Assembly: GCA_033763975.1 (NCBI GenBank)
Contig: JANRJM010000006.1
Coordinates: 124,001 to 188,000 of the forward strand
DNA: 64,000 nt
Direction: 5' to 3'
DNA from: Planctomycetota bacterium
Lineage (GTDB): Bacteria; Planctomycetota; Phycisphaerae; Phycisphaerales; UBA1924
Part shown: positions 45,387 to 53,480 of the stretch, in pieces
Position numbering within the stretch: the first letter of the stretch is position 1
Layout of the letters: every line of letters begins with the position of its first letter
The notes under the pieces: generated by a model
Database searches by the model: none
Told to the model about the DNA's origin: nothing
What the model saw: only the letters and a program-made list of their open reading frames with translations
Position numbers and translations under genes: made by a program

Positions 45387-46834
45387 AGACCTCCTTTCCC
45401 AAGAGCAAGATCTCCGTGCTCCTGCTCGAGAGCGTCCACCCCGCCGGCGTCGCCGCGCTCGAGGCCGAGGGATTCCAGGTCCAGGCCCTGCCGGGCGCGC
45501 CGGACGAAGCCAAGCTCTGCCGCCTGGTGGAGAACGTCCATCTGCTGGGCCTGCGGAGCAAGACCGAGGTCACCCCGCGGGTGCTCGACGCCGCCCCCAA
45601 GCTCCTGGCCGTCGGCTGCTTTTGCATCGGCACGAACCAGGTCGCGCTCCGCGACGCGTGCCGCCGGGGCGTGCCGGTGTTCAACTCGCCCTTCAGCAAC
45701 ACCCGCTCGGTCGCCGAGCTCACCATCGCCGAGATCATCGCGCTGTACCGGCGTCTCACCGAGAAGTCCGACCTCATGCACCGGGGCGTGTGGGACAAAT
45801 CCGCCGCCGGCGCCCACGAGGTTCGCGGGCGCACCCTCGGCATCGTCGGCTACGGGCACATCGGCTCGCAGGTGTCCGTCCTCGCCGAGGCACTGGGCAT
45901 GCGCGTGCTGTACCACGACATCATCGCCAAGATGCCCCTGGGCAACGCCCGCCAGGTGAAGTCACTCGCCGACCTGCTCAAAGAGTCCGACGTCGTCACG
46001 CTGCACGTGCCCGCGACGCGCCAGACCGAGGGGCTGATCGCCGCACCACAACTCAAGCGCATGAAGCCCGGCGCGTACCTCATCAACAACGCCCGGGGCG
46101 GCGTCGTCGACATCACCGCCCTCGCCGCCGCGCTCACTTCCGGGCACCTCGCCGGAGCGGCGCTGGATGTCTTCCCGGTCGAGCCGAGCGCCAAGGGCGA
46201 ATCGTTCGAGAGCCCGCTGCGGGGGCTGGCGAACGTCATCCTCACGCCGCACGTCGGCGGCAGCACCGAAGAGGCGCAGGCGTCGATCGCCGAAGACGTC
46301 GCGTCGAAGTTCATCAAGTTCATCAACGTCGGCACGACCACCGGGGCCGTCAATGTGCCCGAGGTCGAACTGCCCGAGCAGACGTCCGCGAGTACGGGTT
46401 TCCCGGCCTCGGGTACCTCCGCACTCCGTGCGGGGTCTGGTTCGGGTCCGGATGCCTCCGCACTCCGTGCGGGGTCTGGTTCGGGTCCGGATATCTCCGC
46501 ACGCCGTGCGGGGTCTGGTTCGGGTCCGGATGCCTCCGCACTCCGTGCGGGGTCTGGTTCGGGTCCGGCTACCCACGCACGCCGTGCCGGGTCTGAATCC
46601 CCTGCGTTCACCCGCCCCCACCGCATCCTGCACTTCCACCGCAACGTTCCTGGCGTGCTCTCCAAGATGCACGCCATGATCGCCGACCTCGGCGCGAACA
46701 TCTCGGCCGAGTACCTCCGCACCACCGACGACATCGGCTACGTCGTCCTCGACGTCGACCCCACCGACGGCAAGCAGGTCCTCGCGCGCCTCCGCGACAT
46801 CCCCGAAACCATCCGCGTCCGCATGCTGTGGTGA
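45383..46834 (+). CDS. serA: D-3-phosphoglycerate dehydrogenase with in-frame repeat insertion
   Basis: A 483-aa enzyme for the first step of serine synthesis. The NAD-binding GYGHIGS is at 156-162, catalytic Arg in NARGG near 238, Glu near 267 and His290 in TPHVGGS. The ACT domain (residues ~412-483, RILHFHRNVPGVLSKM to RMLW) is like that of the 410-aa E. coli enzyme. Between VNVPEVELPEQ (~334) and the ACT domain lies a ~75-residue insertion made of 13-residue units (SALRAGSGSGPDA), encoded by a 39-bp tandem repeat. All catalytic residues and the ACT domain are intact, so the enzyme is probably active with an unusual flexible hinge. Confidence 0.95.
   Translation: MKTSFPKSKISVLLLESVHPAGVAALEAEGFQVQALPGAPDEAKLCRLVENVHLLGLRSKTEVTPRVLDAAPKLLAVGCFCIGTNQVALRDACRRGVPVFNSPFSNTRSVAELTIAEIIALYRRLTEKSDLMHRGVWDKSAAGAHEVRGRTLGIVGYGHIGSQVSVLAEALGMRVLYHDIIAKMPLGNARQVKSLADLLKESDVVTLHVPATRQTEGLIAAPQLKRMKPGAYLINNARGGVVDITALAAALTSGHLAGAALDVFPVEPSAKGESFESPLRGLANVILTPHVGGSTEEAQASIAEDVASKFIKFINVGTTTGAVNVPEVELPEQTSASTGFPASGTSALRAGSGSGPDASALRAGSGSGPDISARRAGSGSGPDASALRAGSGSGPATHARRAGSESPAFTRPHRILHFHRNVPGVLSKMHAMIADLGANISAEYLRTTDDIGYVVLDVDPTDGKQVLARLRDIPETIRVRMLW
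46417..46597 (+). repeat. 39-bp tandem repeat inside serA
   Basis: Unit starts at 46417, 46456, 46495 and 46534, exactly 39 bp apart; a degenerate fifth copy starts at 46573. Each unit contains an inverted repeat CCGCAC-TCC-GTGCGG (or CCGCAC-GCC-GTGCGG) followed by GGTCTGGTTCGGGTCCGG. The period is a multiple of three, so the frame is kept. Confidence 0.95.
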
Positions 46835-46960
46835 AGCGCGACGAGCGTTCTGTACCACCCTCCCGTACGAGCCCGACGCGCCAGCGAGGGTCGGTGTCAT
46901 ACAGACGCTCGGTCGTCTCTCCGCAAGTCTCGCTGCGCGGACCATCACGCGAGCGCCCAA

Positions 46961-46992
46961 GAAAACAGCCGCCCCCAAGGAGGGGGCGGCTG
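46961..46992 (-). terminator. Rho-independent terminator of the PEP-CTERM-like gene
   Basis: An 11-bp stem CAGCCGCCCCC / GGGGGCGGCTG with a 5-nt loop. The minus-strand tail is TTTTCTTGG. It lies 43 nt after the stop codon at 47036. Confidence 0.8.
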
Positions 46993-47035
46993 CGATACGA
47001 CTGCACTCCGATCACTCCGACCCGCTCGTCCCGGC

Positions 47036-47938
47036 TTACGCCCGGCGACGCCGGATCGTGCCGAGCCCGAACAGGCATGCACCGGCCATCGCCACACCCG
47101 AGGGCAGCGGGATCACCGTCATCGCCTGGTTGAACCCGCTCATGGCGGCGGCCTCGGTGTCGCCGAACGCGTGGTACAGCGTCCAGTTCACGACTTGTCC
47201 GGGCGTGAGCGATGTCCGGAACGCCAGTGCGTACCCAACGTCGGAGTACGCGTCGTTCGGATCCGTCGCCGTGCCGTTGAACAGGTTGTTCACTTCCGAG
47301 CCGGTGTTGATGGACAGTCCGAAGCCGCCAACACCGAAACCCCCGACCGGAGAGACGCCAGAGACAACGGTCCGCCCGGCAAGGTCCCGCGCCCTCATCG
47401 CCTCGCCGCCGTACGCGGTGAAACGGTCGTTGTAGGTGCTGGAAGAGAAGTTGCCCTGGTCAGGGTCGTACGTCTCGCCAAAGCGGAAGTCGGACATGGT
47501 GGCGGTAATGCTCCGGATGGTCGTCTGCGTCATCACGACATTGAGCCCGGGCAGAATCGAGATGTTCCGCTCGACCTCCACGACGCCCGCGATGCTCACG
47601 TAGCGCAGCAAAGTCGACGCAACGGACCCGCTCACGAAGCTGCCTGTCGTGACGGTCAGGTTGCCCACCACGGTTCCAGGATTGACCGTCGGGGTATTCG
47701 TCAGGGGTGCCGTCGCGAACGTTCCGGAGCCCGTTCCGTTCTGCATGAAGAACTGCCCGACGGGCGTGCCGGGCGAGAAGTAGTCTCTCCCGCCGAACAC
47801 CACGTTGTGCGCGCCGTTGTTCTGAACCTGCACGACCAGCCCACTGCCGTTGCTCAACTGGACATTCCCGCCGAACGCGGCACACGCCGCGCCGGCGATG
47901 GTCGCGACGACCACCGCTTTCTTCATTCCATTCCGCAT
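47036..47938 (-). CDS. Secreted protein with PEP-CTERM-like tail
   Basis: A 300-aa protein with a signal peptide (~1-24, ending ACAAFGG) and a Gly/Thr/Asn/Val-rich beta body with no recognised domain (NVQLSNGSGLVVQVQNNGAHNVVFGG near its start). The C-terminal sorting tail is IPLPSGVAMAGACLFGLGT, then IRRRRA. The start is ATG 47938 or 47926. It has its own terminator and a long AT-rich upstream region holding a palindrome that overlaps a possible -35 box, suggesting independent control. Function unknown; probably envelope-bound after exosortase-type processing. Confidence 0.75.
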   Translation of the reverse strand: MRNGMKKAVVVATIAGAACAAFGGNVQLSNGSGLVVQVQNNGAHNVVFGGRDYFSPGTPVGQFFMQNGTGSGTFATAPLTNTPTVNPGTVVGNLTVTTGSFVSGSVASTLLRYVSIAGVVEVERNISILPGLNVVMTQTTIRSITATMSDFRFGETYDPDQGNFSSSTYNDRFTAYGGEAMRARDLAGRTVVSGVSPVGGFGVGGFGLSINTGSEVNNLFNGTATDPNDAYSDVGYALAFRTSLTPGQVVNWTLYHAFGDTEAAAMSGFNQAMTVIPLPSGVAMAGACLFGLGTIRRRRA

Positions 47939-48031
47939 CGTTGATCTCCCCTGCGAGTTCGCCCCGAGTGCGTCCGCGTCTCCGGACGACCATCAACTCA
48001 GAGCAGACAGGAGAATGTACTAGGTATCGGA

Positions 48032-48057
48032 CCAGAAAAACAAGTGTTTTTTACTGG
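48032..48057. promoter_or_regulatory. AT-rich palindrome upstream of the PEP-CTERM-like gene
   Basis: AAAAACA-AG-TGTTTTT flanked by CCAG and CTGG, an imperfect 26-bp palindrome. On the minus strand it includes TTGTTT, a possible -35, with TACATT 18 bp downstream. It could be a repressor or activator site for the gene starting at 47938. Confidence 0.45.
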
Positions 48058-48168
48058 TTAACCAAGGCTTATCACGGTGTTTTGGCGGGAGGAGCCCCTA
48101 CAGAAAGTAGTAAGCACCGTAGAAACCGCCATGAATTGAACCAAACAGAGTTCAAACTGCGAGGACAC

Positions 48169-48363
48169 CTACCTCATCCGCACCGCCTGGATGATCCGGT
48201 CGGCGTTCTGGTCCTCGTAGTGCTGGTTCACCACCAGCACCGCGTGAATCGCCCCGGGCACCCAGAAGCACAGCGTCAGCACCAGGTTCAGCAGCGCCTG
48301 GATCGGTTTCCCGCAGAGCAGCACCGCCAGCGGCGGCAGCAGAATGGCAATCAGGTATCGCAT
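48169..48363 (-). CDS. YqaE/Pmp3-family small membrane protein
   Basis: A 64-aa proteolipid with two transmembrane helices: MRYLIAILLPPLAVLLCGK and the second from LLNLVLTLCFWVPGAIHAVLVV. The PPLAVLL and W(V/L)PGxIHAxxVV motifs are diagnostic of the Pmp3/UPF0057 family, which is linked in other organisms to membrane potential and salt or cold tolerance. GGGAGG precedes the ATG. It lies 50 nt after the dehydrogenase gene on the same strand. Confidence 0.93.
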   Translation of the reverse strand: MRYLIAILLPPLAVLLCGKPIQALLNLVLTLCFWVPGAIHAVLVVNQHYEDQNADRIIQAVRMR

Positions 48364-48413
48364 CGGGCACCTCCCACGAGTTATTCCGCAGGTGGCCCCC
48401 CTGATTTCGCGCT

Positions 48414-49469
48414 CTAGAACCCCACCACCACCCGCAGCGCGCCCTCGCCCGCGAGCGCGTCGGGCGCGTGCGCCAGTCGCACCCGTCGGGAGATGAGGGG
48501 AGAGGTATCCACGTCCCCCTTCGCCAACACGTCGAGCGCTTCGCGCAGCAGCCCCGCCGACGCCGCGGCCCCCACGCCCACGATCGAGATCTCGTGCCCC
48601 ACCGCCGGCGTCAGGTCCGCGCCGCCACCATTGCCCGCACCGCCCCCACCGTCCGCTCCGCCCTTCGCCGCCGAGTGCCCCGCACGCGCGTTGATCGCTC
48701 CCGGCGGCACGAAGGGCGGGGCCGATCGCGCCACGATCGTTCCCCGCGGCCTCACCAAGCCTAGCGCCAGCGTCAGCGCCTCGGGCGCGCCTGTGCAATC
48801 CACCACGATGTCCTGATCGCGCCGCCGCCCGACCTCGCACACGTGCCGGTGCTTCACGCCCCACTTCTCGCACAGCGCGAACTTCTCCGGGTGCGTGCCC
48901 AGCAGGCGCACCGAGGCGTTGAGGCGCGCCAGCACCTGGGCCGTCACCAGCCCGACCACCCCGTCGCCCAGCACCGTGACGTACGTCTTGCCCTCGATCC
49001 GCACCGACTGCGCCACGCGCAGCGCGCTCGCCACCACGCCCGCGAACAGCGCGCTCTCGTCGGGCAGCGCCTTGGGCACCTCGACCAGGTTCGCCCCGGG
49101 CAGCGTGAACCGCTCGGCCAGGCAGCCGTCGAGGCGCCACAGCCCCAGCACCCGCCGGTCCGCGCAGTGTGCCGACAGCCCGCGCGTGCACAGCGTGCAC
49201 GCGGCGCACGGCACGATCGGCGAGCCCACCACCCGCGCGCCCGCCCGCACCACCGGGCCCGCGCCCGGCCCTTTTTCCACCCGTTCGACCACCGCGACGA
49301 ACTCGTGCCCCAACACGCCCGTGTGCGCGAGCACGCCCCGCACGACGTCGCGTTCGGCCCGCGTGATCGACGCGAGCACCGGGCGCAGCAGGCAATCATC
49401 CGGCGCGGGCACGGGCTCCGCGCGCTCGACGATCGTCGCCTCGCGTCCGTCGCACTGCAGCGCCTTCAC
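48414..49469 (-). CDS. Zinc-type medium-chain alcohol/polyol dehydrogenase
   Basis: A 351-aa MDR enzyme. GVLGHEFVAVVERV near 50-63 holds the catalytic His-Glu, and CAACTLCTRGLSAHC near 88-102 is the structural-zinc cysteine cluster. The nucleotide-binding LGDGVVGLVTAQ near 165 replaces the usual GxGxxG. A low-complexity Gly/Ala insertion lies near 262-280 (KGGADGGGGAGNGGG). The usual first zinc-ligand Cys around residue 35 reads SITRAERD, so the catalytic site may be altered. Substrate unknown. It is 85 nt after the HEAT lipoprotein gene on the same strand. Confidence 0.82.
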   Translation of the reverse strand: MKALQCDGREATIVERAEPVPAPDDCLLRPVLASITRAERDVVRGVLAHTGVLGHEFVAVVERVEKGPGAGPVVRAGARVVGSPIVPCAACTLCTRGLSAHCADRRVLGLWRLDGCLAERFTLPGANLVEVPKALPDESALFAGVVASALRVAQSVRIEGKTYVTVLGDGVVGLVTAQVLARLNASVRLLGTHPEKFALCEKWGVKHRHVCEVGRRRDQDIVVDCTGAPEALTLALGLVRPRGTIVARSAPPFVPPGAINARAGHSAAKGGADGGGGAGNGGGADLTPAVGHEISIVGVGAAASAGLLREALDVLAKGDVDTSPLISRRVRLAHAPDALAGEGALRVVVGF

Positions 49470-49554
49470 CGGTTCCCCCTCGGCCCCGCGCGCGGGCTCG
49501 CCGGAGATATCGGCGGTTTCGGGCGGACGGTCGAGCGCGACCCGCCAACGTCCG

Positions 49555-50424
49555 CTAGTTCGACGCCGTCATGTCCGGGCTCATGCCCACCGGCAGGCCC
49601 TTGGGCTCGTTCGGGGGCGAGGGGACGAACGGCAGGTACTCGTACCACTTGCGCCCGCGCTGAAACCCCGGGTAGAGGTACGCCGAGCGAGCGGCGAAAT
49701 AGTCCGACGTGCCCCGGTACCACACCTGCCACGCCGCCCGGTCGTAGTGAAAGTCCTGCCCCGTCAGCGTGCGCAGCGAGAAGAGCGTCGCCGCGTTCAC
49801 CGCCAGGCTGTCGTCCGCCAGCGACGCGATGAGCGCCTCGACCACGCGCGGCTCGGCGTACTGCCCGATCGCCCGGGCCGCCTCCACCCGCACGAACGAC
49901 TCGGGCTCCTTCGCCCGGTCCATCGCCACCAGCAGCGCGTCGACCGCGACGGGGTCGTGGATGCGCTGCAGCGCCCGGGCCGCCTCTTGGCGCACGCTCG
50001 GGTCGGCGTCGGCGACGCCCTTCACGATCAGCGGCACGTGCTCCTGCCGCCCGTGCAGGCCCAGCGCGCGGATCGCCGCGGCACGCACGCCCGGGTCCTC
50101 GTCGGTCGCCCGCTCGGCGAACAGGTTCAGGTAGATGTCCTCGGCCGCGAACCGCTCCTTCGACAGCAGCAGCACGCCCTTGTACCGCCGGTCGGGGTCG
50201 TAGGGGTCCAGCGCCATGTCCACCGCCTCAGACGGCGTGGGGGCGCGCACCGCGTCGAACACGCTCGTCGCGCCCGGACGCATGTTCAGCGGGTTGCTCG
50301 CGCACCCGCCCAACACTCCCGTGAGCCCACCCGCCAGCCCGCCCAGAACGCAGCCCCGCACGCAGACCCCGAGAACCCAGGGAACGCGGCGAGCACGCTG
50401 CGACGACATCCCACGGTGCATCAT
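49555..50424 (-). CDS. HEAT-repeat lipoprotein
   Basis: A 289-aa protein. A hydrophobic signal (GVCVRGCVLGGLAGGLTGV) ends in the lipobox LGGC, so it is probably lipid-anchored in the envelope. Residues ~75-215 hold about four HEAT/PBS-lyase-like repeats (DEDPGVRAAAIRALG, DADPSVRQEAARALQ, SFVRVEAARAIGQ, DDSLAVNAATLFSL). The C-terminus has DRAAWQVWYRGTSDYF, also seen in other planctomycete HEAT proteins. ATG 50424 overlaps the RlmKL stop (ATGA), which supports this start over in-frame ATGs at 50421 and 50409. Likely a scaffold for protein contacts. Confidence 0.8.
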   Translation of the reverse strand: MMHRGMSSQRARRVPWVLGVCVRGCVLGGLAGGLTGVLGGCASNPLNMRPGATSVFDAVRAPTPSEAVDMALDPYDPDRRYKGVLLLSKERFAAEDIYLNLFAERATDEDPGVRAAAIRALGLHGRQEHVPLIVKGVADADPSVRQEAARALQRIHDPVAVDALLVAMDRAKEPESFVRVEAARAIGQYAEPRVVEALIASLADDSLAVNAATLFSLRTLTGQDFHYDRAAWQVWYRGTSDYFAARSAYLYPGFQRGRKWYEYLPFVPSPPNEPKGLPVGMSPDMTASN

Positions 50425-52841
50425 GAGCCCGCAGTGTACGACGCGGGCCCGCCCGGCGCGCCCGACGCACCGCCGCCCCCCGCCACGATCCGCCAGCATC
50501 GGTGGATGCGCCGGTTGCGGTATTCCGGGGGGACCGTGCGGGCGCTGATCTCGCGCGACGACGCGCCCACGCCCGCCAGGGCCGCCTCGTCGAGCTTGAA
50601 TCGCCGGAAGTTCGTCGAGAAGTACACCACCCCGCCGGGGGGCATGAGCGCCAGCGTCCGCGTGAGCACCTCCGTGTGCCCGTGCAGCACCTCCCAGTCC
50701 TCCTCGGTGGACGTGCTGTTGCTGAACGTCGGCGGGTCGATGACGGCCAGGTCGTAGTGCTCGCCCGCAGGGTGCGTACGCAGGAACGAAAGCGTGTCGG
50801 AACGCACCAGCCGGTGCGAGGCGTTCCACAGCCCGTTCAGCCGCAGGTTGCGCTGCGTCCAGTCGAGGTACGTGTTCGACAGGTCGACGCTCGTGGTGCT
50901 CGCCGCGCCGCCCGCCGCGGCGTACACCGTGAACGCGCCCGTGTAGCAGAACAGGTTCAGGAAGCGCACGCCGCGCGATTGCTCGCGCACCATCTGGCGC
51001 GTGAGGCGGTGGTCGAGGAAGAGCCCGGTGTCGATGTAGTCGCGGAGGTTCACCTCGAAGGCCAGGCCCCCTTCACGCACGGTGATCGTCTCGCCCGTCG
51101 CGCTCTGCTTCTCGTGCTGCGTCAGCCCACGCTGGCGGTGCTTCTGCTTCGTGTACACCTGCGCGGGGTCGATGCCGAGCGCCCCCGCCACGATGGCGCG
51201 CACGCGGTCCCACCAGTCCGCCTGCTGCGCGAGCGTGCGGCTGTGCTCGCGCTCGTACTCCGCCACGTGGGCCCGCCCCTCGTACACGTCGATGATGAGC
51301 GGCACGTCGACCTGATCGCGCTCGTAGACGCGATAGCACGTGACCCCGCGCGAGGGGTAACGCCGCAAGTGCCGCACGTTCTTCGCCAGGCACGCGCCGA
51401 AATCCGCGAGTTCGCGCTCGTCTCGCTCGCGCAGGCCCCCGAACGCCGGGGACGCCGCACGCGAAGTGCGAGAAGCGGATTCAGAATGCACAGGAAGTCC
51501 GAGAGGAGCATCGGGAGGAGAGGTCGGAGATGAAGCTACTGGGCTGGAATGCGGAACAGAAGGGGACTGGAGCACATCATCGTCCGGAGCAGGCGTCTCC
51601 GCCGCGGCATCGCCCGCGTCGCGCTCTTCCCCCGCCGTTCCATTCTCCGCGCGTTCTCCTCCGTCTTCCTCGGCGTTCGTCTCGGGCGTATCCGCAAAGG
51701 CCCGAAGACCCGGCGGCTTGGGGCCCAGGAACGTGAAGTACCACGTCTCGATCGTGCTGTTGTAGAACTTGCGCCGGCGCGACGCACGCTGCCCGAAGAT
51801 GTCCTCCAGGTCCAATCGCCCCGTCAGCATGTGGATCGACCACGTGGGCAACCGCCGGAAGACCAGCGGCATCGAGCGATACAGATGGTCGATCTCGTCG
51901 GCGTCGCCCAGTCGCACGCCGTACGGCGGGTTCGTGATGATCGACCCGTACTCCGCCTTGCTCGCGAGCGCGTCGAAGGGCTGCTGCTTGAAGTGCACGT
52001 CGCGCGACACGCCCGCGGCCTCCGCGGCACGCCGCGCCAACGCCAGCGCGTCCGCGTCGATGTCGTACGCGTGGATCGCGTGCGCGAGTTCGCCCCGCGG
52101 GGCGGCCCGCGCCTCCTCGCGCGCCTCGGCCCACACCCGCTCGCCGAACGACGGCCACCGCTCCGCGTCGAACGAGCGCAGCAGGCCCGGGGCGATGTTC
52201 CGCGCCCACAGGGCGGCCTCGATCGCGATGGTCCCCGAGCCGCAGAACGGGTCGATGAGCGGACGCTGGGGCTTCCAGACGCTCAGCAGCACCAGCCCGG
52301 CGGCGAGGGTCTCCTTTAGCGCCGCGGCGCCCGGTGCGGTGCGATACCCCCGCTTGTGCAGCCCCGGGCCGGTGGTGTCGATGGTGAGCGTCGCCTGGTC
52401 GTGCCAGAGCGCGATCTCCACCCGCACCGTGGGGCCCGTCTCGGGCAGCGAGGGCGTGGCGTGGGCGCGCAGCAGGCGCTCGACGATCGCCTTCTTGACG
52501 GTGCGCTGGCACGCGGGCACGCTCGAAAGCTGGCTCTTGACGCTGCGCCCGTCGACGGGGAACGCGAAGTCGCGCGGGATCCACTGCTCCCAGGGGAGCG
52601 CCTTCACGCCCTCGAAGAGCGCGTCGAAGTCGCGCGCGGGGAACGTCGCGACGCGGATGAGCACGCGATCCACCGTGCGCAGGTGCAGGTTCGCGCGGGC
52701 GATGGCGCGCGCGTCGCCCTTGAAGAGCACGCGCCCCGTGGCGTGCCCCTTGCCGTGGTAGCCCAGCGCCGCCAGTTCGCCCGTGGCGACGCTCTCGAGC
52801 CCGAAGTTGGTCACGAGCAGGATGTCGAGTTCGCCGGGCAC
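50421..52841 (-). CDS. rlmL: Bifunctional 23S rRNA methyltransferase RlmKL
   Basis: An 806-aa fusion. An N-terminal THUMP-containing RlmL half makes m2G2445 (DILLVTNFGLESVATGEL start, DPFCGSGTIAIEAALWARN, ITNPPYGVRLGD). A low-complexity acidic/Ser/Pro linker (~430-500) leads to the RlmK half for m7G2069 (FLNLFCYTGAFTVYAAAGGA, VDLSNTYLDWTQRN, LAVIDPPTFSNS, STNFRRFKLDE). The start is GTG 52841; extension to 53402 would run antisense through the divergent gene. TACCCT ends 5 nt before the GTG. The linker is longer than in the ~700-aa E. coli protein. The downstream lipoprotein overlaps by 4 nt. Confidence 0.92.
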   Translation of the reverse strand: MPGELDILLVTNFGLESVATGELAALGYHGKGHATGRVLFKGDARAIARANLHLRTVDRVLIRVATFPARDFDALFEGVKALPWEQWIPRDFAFPVDGRSVKSQLSSVPACQRTVKKAIVERLLRAHATPSLPETGPTVRVEIALWHDQATLTIDTTGPGLHKRGYRTAPGAAALKETLAAGLVLLSVWKPQRPLIDPFCGSGTIAIEAALWARNIAPGLLRSFDAERWPSFGERVWAEAREEARAAPRGELAHAIHAYDIDADALALARRAAEAAGVSRDVHFKQQPFDALASKAEYGSIITNPPYGVRLGDADEIDHLYRSMPLVFRRLPTWSIHMLTGRLDLEDIFGQRASRRRKFYNSTIETWYFTFLGPKPPGLRAFADTPETNAEEDGGERAENGTAGEERDAGDAAAETPAPDDDVLQSPSVPHSSPVASSPTSPPDAPLGLPVHSESASRTSRAASPAFGGLRERDERELADFGACLAKNVRHLRRYPSRGVTCYRVYERDQVDVPLIIDVYEGRAHVAEYEREHSRTLAQQADWWDRVRAIVAGALGIDPAQVYTKQKHRQRGLTQHEKQSATGETITVREGGLAFEVNLRDYIDTGLFLDHRLTRQMVREQSRGVRFLNLFCYTGAFTVYAAAGGAASTTSVDLSNTYLDWTQRNLRLNGLWNASHRLVRSDTLSFLRTHPAGEHYDLAVIDPPTFSNSTSTEEDWEVLHGHTEVLTRTLALMPPGGVVYFSTNFRRFKLDEAALAGVGASSREISARTVPPEYRNRRIHRCWRIVAGGGGASGAPGGPASYTAGS

Positions 52842-52846
52842 GGGGG

Positions 52847-52856
52847 AGGGTACACT
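52847..52856. promoter_or_regulatory. Overlapping divergent -10 elements between rlmL and the carbonic-anhydrase-like gene
   Basis: Minus-strand TACCCT (52847-52852) ends 5 nt before GTG 52841. Plus-strand TACACT (52851-52856) ends 6 nt before ATG 52863. They share TA at 52851-52852. The two start codons are separated by 21 bp. Confidence 0.55.
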
Positions 52857-52862
52857 GGCCGG

Positions 52863-53309
52863 ATGTTTCGCTCGCAGATCGCGTACAACGCGACACGCAT
52901 CCACGCCGCGGCGATCTACTGCTCCGACGGGCGCGTGGGCGAGCAGTTCGACGACTTCCTGCAGGTCGGGCTGGGCCTCCCGCGCTATGACCGGGTGGCG
53001 CTCCCGGGCGGGCCCGCGTGCCTCGCCGGGCACCAGCAGGCGCACCTCGAAGAAAAGGGCGTGATCGACGAGCTGCAGTTCCTCGTCGAGGTGCACAAAC
53101 TCTCGCGCGTCGTGCTCATCGCGCACGAAGGCTGCGCGTTCTACACCAAGCGCCTCGAACTCGTGCCGCCACGCCTGGAACTGCTCCAGCGGGCCGACCT
53201 CGTGCGGGCGGCGGCGCTCGTGCACCGGGTGACGGGCCTCAGCCGGATCGACGCGTACTTCGCACGCCTGGCCGACGGGCACGTGTCGTTCGAAAAGGTC
53301 GAGGCCTAG
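52863..53309 (+). CDS. Miniature beta-carbonic-anhydrase-like protein
   Basis: A 148-aa cytoplasmic protein. IYCSDGRVG gives C20, D22 and R24; IAHEGCAFY gives H88 and C91. These match the CxDxR and HxxC zinc and Asp-Arg dyad motifs of beta-class carbonic anhydrases. The family is normally ~200-220 aa; here the N-terminal arm and much of the C-terminal region are missing. The zinc ligands are all present, so metal binding is likely. Hydration of CO2 is possible but unproven. It has no Shine-Dalgarno sequence and sits 21 bp from the divergent RlmKL start. Confidence 0.7.
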   Translation: MFRSQIAYNATRIHAAAIYCSDGRVGEQFDDFLQVGLGLPRYDRVALPGGPACLAGHQQAHLEEKGVIDELQFLVEVHKLSRVVLIAHEGCAFYTKRLELVPPRLELLQRADLVRAAALVHRVTGLSRIDAYFARLADGHVSFEKVEA

Positions 53310-53480
53310 GAGCGGGCCCGTCGCGCGCACCAGCCCCCGTCCCAGGCCGCGGGCCGCTCGCGCTGCGATCGCGTTCCGAACACGGCGCAAAGCCCGGGCC
53401 AAGATCGCGCTACAAGTGATTCACGCGGGCCTGGACGGCGGTTTCCCGCGGTAGGGTGAACGCCCCACCGGAGAAGCGCC

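Noticed and set aside
46417-46597. CRISPR array
   Set aside because: The 39-bp units are contiguous with no variable spacers, and they lie inside an intact serA reading frame.
52842-53402. 187-residue N-terminal extension of RlmKL
   Set aside because: It runs antisense to the carbonic-anhydrase-like gene, and the RlmL family begins at the DILLVTNFGLE block right after GTG 52841.
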